From contig NZ_QJSR01000014.1 of the NCBI RefSeq assembly GCF_003217095.1, positions 1 through 38,289 on the forward strand: a stretch of DNA of 38,289 nt. The letters are read 5' to 3'. The position numbers were made by a program, and so were the translations under genes. The stretch comes from Rhizobium sp. PP-CC-3A-592. Lineage in GTDB: Bacteria > Pseudomonadota > Alphaproteobacteria > Rhizobiales > Rhizobiaceae. Of the stretch, positions 35,476 to 38,289 are shown piece by piece (position 1 is the stretch's first letter; each line of letters opens with the position of its first letter). A model generated the notes under the pieces. The model did not search any database and was not told the DNA's origin. It was given only the letters and a program-made list of their open reading frames with translations.

Positions 35476-36012
35476 CTATCTTGCGAGCCATCGATCAAGC
35501 TGGCGAGGCATTTCGACTTTCATGAGATGCGCTAGCGCTATCCCATCCATCACTGTCTCACCGGTGCATTCGATTTCTACGATATTGTCAGAAGCTTTGT
35601 GAGGATAACGACCTTTTTTGATAAATGCCGCTTTGTTCAAAAATGGTAATGCAACGAATTTGTCTAGGTGCTCGGCAGTAAAACCATCTCTATCGCAAAT
35701 TTTAACAAACAGGTCAGCATCATTTCTTGGTAGTCTCTGACATCGACGTATCCATTTTTTCTTTGCTTCATCCCTGTCCAGATAGTGCATGAATTCGATT
35801 TCCACGTCCCCTCCTAAAAGCCCAACTGGGTAAGACCGCTGGAGTGTTGATGGGAACTCAAGTTCAGCACTGATATACAACCTGAAACTCTGCAGGAACC
35901 TTAAGTAGTGATCAGCTCCGATCCACAAGCCAACGGTTGGTGTATCATATGGTACTCCTGCTTCTCCATAGAAATAGCCAGCCCAACAGTTGTTAGATAT
36001 CAAAGAGCGCAT
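35476..36012 (-). CDS. DUF1919-like protein of polysaccharide loci
   Basis: A 178-aa protein: SNNCWAGYFYGEAGVPYDTPTVGLWIGADHYLRFLQ at the start, then YPVGLLGGDVEIEFMHYLDRDEAKKKWIRRCQRLPRNDADLFVKICDRDGF, then LPFLNKAAFIKKGRYPH. This order (I-SNNCW-G, TP-VGL-I, YPVG-L-D-EI-F-HY, EA-KW-RR, FVK) is that of DUF1919 proteins, which occur in capsule and exopolysaccharide loci and are regarded as probable transferases without a proven activity. A strong GGAGG ribosome site precedes the ATG by eight bases. Genes on both sides are part of the same operon (20 and 22 base gaps). Confidence 0.75.
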   Translation of the reverse strand: MRSLISNNCWAGYFYGEAGVPYDTPTVGLWIGADHYLRFLQSFRLYISAELEFPSTLQRSYPVGLLGGDVEIEFMHYLDRDEAKKKWIRRCQRLPRNDADLFVKICDRDGFTAEHLDKFVALPFLNKAAFIKKGRYPHKASDNIVEIECTGETVMDGIALAHLMKVEMPRQLDRWLAR

Positions 36013-36032
36013 TTATGCTACCTCCACGCGTT

Positions 36033-37016
36033 TTAGAAATATGCGCCAAATGCTTCTGTAGGCTGCCCTTCAGTAAGCGGAACATGCGATAGAAAGCGGT
36101 CGCCTTCGAGTGGCTTGATAAATACTTCACGGTTGATCTGATTGACAAAGAAGGGAGTCTCGTACCGACGACCCATAATTCCGAAATACATTTGCATAAT
36201 ACCTCCTAGGTATATTGCCTTTCGCTTCAATACGTCTCTTATATAAACCCCCAGTGGCATTGCGTATGATCCGCAAGAGAGCAAAGCAATATCGAATTCA
36301 ATGTTCGAGACTTCGTTCTTCATTCGTTCGAGTGTGTCGTGCCAACTCTGATCTGGATAAAATTCGGCAGGTAACCCCGAGTATGTGATTGGAGTCTCAT
36401 ACGTAGCCAAATGTAGATCTGGATAGTTGTAATTCTTGAAGAAGCGTTTGTTCCGCAAGAAGGTAGATTGTATGCTCTCTGAGAATGGCGATATAGCGAG
36501 AACCTTCCTGTCGTCCAGGAGTACAGAGAAATCACCAAATAATGATTTGCCGCCATAATTCATACGTTCGACATAATTATAGGGGAGCGCGACCGTCTCT
36601 TTGTCTCCAGATGTAACAAATTTCATTAGATTTTCGTACTGCTCTAAAGATTCTGGTGAGGCGGTGCATTTGTCTATTAGGTGGGGAAAATAGAGGTGAT
36701 TAAGTTCCTGACAGACGATGAAAACACTATCGGCCGCCTCGTAAGCGTTTCGGAGAACGTTCAGGTAAGATTCAAAGTCCTTCAGGGAGTCGTCATTTTT
36801 TGTGTAGAATCCATTATAGCGCTCGACTAATGCCTTGTAATCGTTAATTTTATTAATTAGGGGAGAGTGCTTTGATATCTCGATTTCGGCGAGTGCTGCT
36901 AGGGCATCGGTATCGCTTCCGCCAATTCGCGCTAAGAAGCACGGGTCACGCTGTGTGAGCTTATTGTGAACATAAGTGCTGCACTCATCTGGATCGGATA
37001 TGATTGATAGAGGCAT
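36033..37016 (-). CDS. Putative GT-D-fold glycosyltransferase-like protein
   Basis: A 327-aa cytoplasmic protein, first in the operon, with an AAGGAG ribosome site. The N-terminus has FLARIGGSDTDALAAL, resembling the R-x-GD/SE motif of GT-D (DUF1792) proteins. The C-terminal part has DIALLSCGSYAMPLGVYIRDVLKRKAIYLGGIMQMYFGIMGRRYE, similar in layout to the late GT-D strand-helix that ends in a G-x-G-rich loop. I do not recognise a closer family, so the glycosyltransferase assignment is tentative. Its place ahead of DUF1919, GlmS and two GT2 genes supports a role in the same glycan. It is AT-rich. Confidence 0.5.
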   Translation of the reverse strand: MPLSIISDPDECSTYVHNKLTQRDPCFLARIGGSDTDALAALAEIEISKHSPLINKINDYKALVERYNGFYTKNDDSLKDFESYLNVLRNAYEAADSVFIVCQELNHLYFPHLIDKCTASPESLEQYENLMKFVTSGDKETVALPYNYVERMNYGGKSLFGDFSVLLDDRKVLAISPFSESIQSTFLRNKRFFKNYNYPDLHLATYETPITYSGLPAEFYPDQSWHDTLERMKNEVSNIEFDIALLSCGSYAMPLGVYIRDVLKRKAIYLGGIMQMYFGIMGRRYETPFFVNQINREVFIKPLEGDRFLSHVPLTEGQPTEAFGAYF

Positions 37017-37307
37017 AATTTTACTCCTTCCTCAGAGTGTCGTCACATGGACCCTAATTATAAGATGAGGCGTAACGTCTGCTCTGTCAGGTGCGGAACA
37101 GCTTGAGTCGCCTAGGTTCTTACGCATTCGCCGCGCAACGCGCAACTACTTGCAGTAAGATTTGGGGCGCTCGTTCCTGAGGTTGTGCGGAGTGTGTGGT
37201 CAAACTTTAGTCGTTAACAGGCGCTTCCATTCGCCTTGATAACCTGAGACCCGACTTCGCTTCAATCCTTTGGAAAGCCTTGGATTGTCATTCTGGCCTC
37301 ATGCGGC
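37017..37307. promoter_or_regulatory. Upstream region of the polysaccharide operon
   Basis: About 290 bases without a supported gene. It must hold the promoter of the five-gene minus-strand operon; an AT-rich patch (ACCCTAATTATAAGATG, 37050-37066) is a reasonable place. No clear operator seen. Confidence 0.35.
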
Positions 37308-37405
37308 CTATTTTTCGACAGCCATTTTCATTGCGAATTCGCTGGGTGTGATATTGCCCAGCGGATAATGGGATCTGCTGCTGTTCGAATTCTCCTTAAA
37401 TGCGG
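37308..37405 (-). pseudogene. IS3-family OrfB C-terminal scrap
   Basis: Minus-strand codons end SSRSHYPLGNITPSEFAMKMAVEK and a stop, the usual C-terminus of IS3-group OrfB integrases (RPHSxLGNxTPxEFA). Only about 30 codons are recognisable. A separate IS3 scrap of another type follows upstream in the same frame. Confidence 0.6.
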
Positions 37406-37489
37406 TAATGGCGACAGGGTCTGAGCCAGTGACGATGACCTGCCACTGAAGTCTCATCCGGCTGAGATTGGAGCTTCGGCGGTTTTGAG

Positions 37490-37685
37490 AAGTAAAATGG
37501 CAGGGTGCCAGCAACCGGCGGAATGCGAATCTTCCATACTGCGTGGCGTTGGAGCAGGTTACAGCGATGATCTCGGCGTAGTCCGCCAGAGTCTGGAATC
37601 CAGGCGATGAGTGGGGCCGGAAACTGTTGTAGTCGTCAGTCCATTCCGCAATGATGTTGCGTGCCTGCTTGATGGTGCGCCGGAA
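37490..37685 (-). pseudogene. IS3-family OrfB fragment fused in frame to cheW
   Basis: Directly after the cheW codons the same frame reads RRTIKQARNIIAEWTDDYNSFRPHSSPGFQTLADYAE, the final part of an IS3-group OrfB (the last helix after the catalytic Glu, with the YN-RPHSS box), then unrelated sequence. The IS has cut cheW and has itself been reduced to its end. Confidence 0.7.
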
Positions 37686-38000
37686 CGGCGTCAACTTGAA
37701 CACCTTGTCGGCCACCAGCCCGAGCGCGAGATCCTTCTCGCCCAGGGGGATGTCGAGCACCAGTATGCGGGTGTGCGGCGTGCGCACGGTGGGTGTCATG
37801 CCCAACCGCAGGCGCAGGTCGATGATCGGTACGCCCTGACCGCGCACGTCGCGCAGCCCCATTAGGTAGTCGGGGCCGTGCGGGATCTTGAACGGGTCCT
37901 CGTGGTCCAGGATCTCCCGGACCACGGTGACGGGAACGGCAAACAGCTCTTCCCCGAGGCTGAAGGTGACGAACTGGGACTCCGCCGGCATATGATCCAT
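37686..38000 (-). pseudogene. cheW: Truncated chemotaxis coupling protein CheW
   Basis: From ATG 38000, one base past the MCP stop, about 103 codons of a CheW: SQFVTFSLGEELFAVPVTVVREIL, PHGPDYLMGLRDVRGQGVPIIDLRLRLGM, TRILVLDI and LALGLVADKVF. The usual 160-aa chain is then cut and the frame runs into IS3 sequence. CheW links chemoreceptors to the kinase CheA; without its second half it cannot fold normally. GC-rich and clearly unlike the AT-rich genes next to it, so a rearrangement joined the two regions. Confidence 0.85.
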
Positions 38001-38001
38001 A

Positions 38002-38289
38002 TCAGGCGCTCTGCTTGAAGTCGGCGTCGTCAGCGTCGGGGCCGCCCATCGACATATCCAGCGCAAAACCCTTCACGCGGGCCTGCTGGGCAGAGACGCT
38101 CTGGCGAAGGGCGCCGGCTGCCGGTTTGCGCGGGGCGGCGGCCGGGCGTGCGGTTGCCGTGTGATGCGCCGCATGATGCGCGGCCCGCTGGGGCGCGGCG
38201 GCGACCGGGGCCGGCTTGTGAGAGACGTTGTCCACCCGGAAGAAGGCGATGGAGGCCTGAAGCTCCTCGGCCTGGGCGGCCAGCTCTTC
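38002..38289 (-). CDS. Methyl-accepting chemotaxis protein, C-terminal end (cut by window edge)
   Basis: The minus-strand frame is open at the window edge and reads EELAAQAEELQASIAFFRVDN, the end of the signalling coiled coil of many alphaproteobacterial MCPs, followed by a long Ala/His/Pro-rich linker (HHAAHHTATARPAAAPRKPA) and a short C-terminal tail ending DADFKQSA. The receptor, HAMP and signalling domains lie outside. It stops one base before the cheW start, so the two formed an operon. The low-complexity linker and extended tail suggest a pentapeptide-free receptor with a flexible end. Confidence 0.8.
   Translation of the reverse strand, partial: EELAAQAEELQASIAFFRVDNVSHKPAPVAAAPQRAAHHAAHHTATARPAAAPRKPAAGALRQSVSAQQARVKGFALDMSMGGPDADDADFKQSA

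Overview
The window looks like part of an alphaproteobacterial replicon, most likely a rhizobial (Rhizobium/Agrobacterium/Ensifer-type) plasmid or chromid. The left edge is the C-terminus of a rhizobial TraA conjugative relaxase. Many insertion-sequence remnants (IS5, IS256, IS630, IS110, IS21, IS66, IS3) are scattered through it. Most metabolic genes are GC-rich, while a surface-polysaccharide block near the right end is visibly AT-richer. The extreme right edge (MCP end plus truncated cheW) resembles chemotaxis genes of Rhodospirillales-like bacteria, so the host genus is an inference.

Layout. 1-4.2 kb is a decayed plasmid-transfer and IS zone: traA end, a small HNH-like protein, IS5 fragments, a Cys-containing hypothetical, an ArsR-type regulator behind a perfect inverted repeat, and a frameshifted coupling-protein (TraG/VirD4-like) remnant. 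4.2-15.4 kb is a long minus-strand block. It starts with a peptide-type ABC importer (binding protein, two permeases, double ATPase), followed by two luciferase-like flavin monooxygenases, an SfnB-like acyl-CoA-dehydrogenase-fold oxidoreductase, a ketopantoate-reductase-like enzyme and a dead SsuD-like monooxygenase. 15.4-17.2 kb holds an orphan 119-aa repeat protein with a structured leader and a small secreted Arg/Tyr-rich protein. 17.3-22.3 kb is a four-gene minus-strand operon: TetR regulator, DsbA/HCCA-isomerase-like protein, GlcD-like flavoprotein and BisC-type molybdoenzyme. 22.7-25.5 kb is a taurine/sulfonate-type ABC importer (tauA/ssuA-, tauB/ssuB- and tauC/ssuC-like) with no tauD. 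25.9-27.1 kb is a divergent formaldehyde-dehydrogenase-like zinc enzyme.

27.1-30.8 kb is an IS graveyard made of broken pieces of at least five IS families, one set abutting or nested in another. 30.9-37.0 kb is a five-gene minus-strand polysaccharide operon (GT-D-like protein, DUF1919-like protein, GlmS, a large GT2 with N-terminal repeats, a small GT2). 37.3-38.3 kb is a chemotaxis fragment in which cheW is cut and fused in frame to IS3 debris.

Together, 4.2-27 kb reads as an organosulfur-scavenging island: two importers, flavin-dependent C-S cleaving oxygenase candidates, a sulfoxide-reductase-type molybdoenzyme and an aldehyde-handling dehydrogenase. The substrate cannot be read from sequence. 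No rRNA, tRNA, CRISPR array or replication origin was seen.
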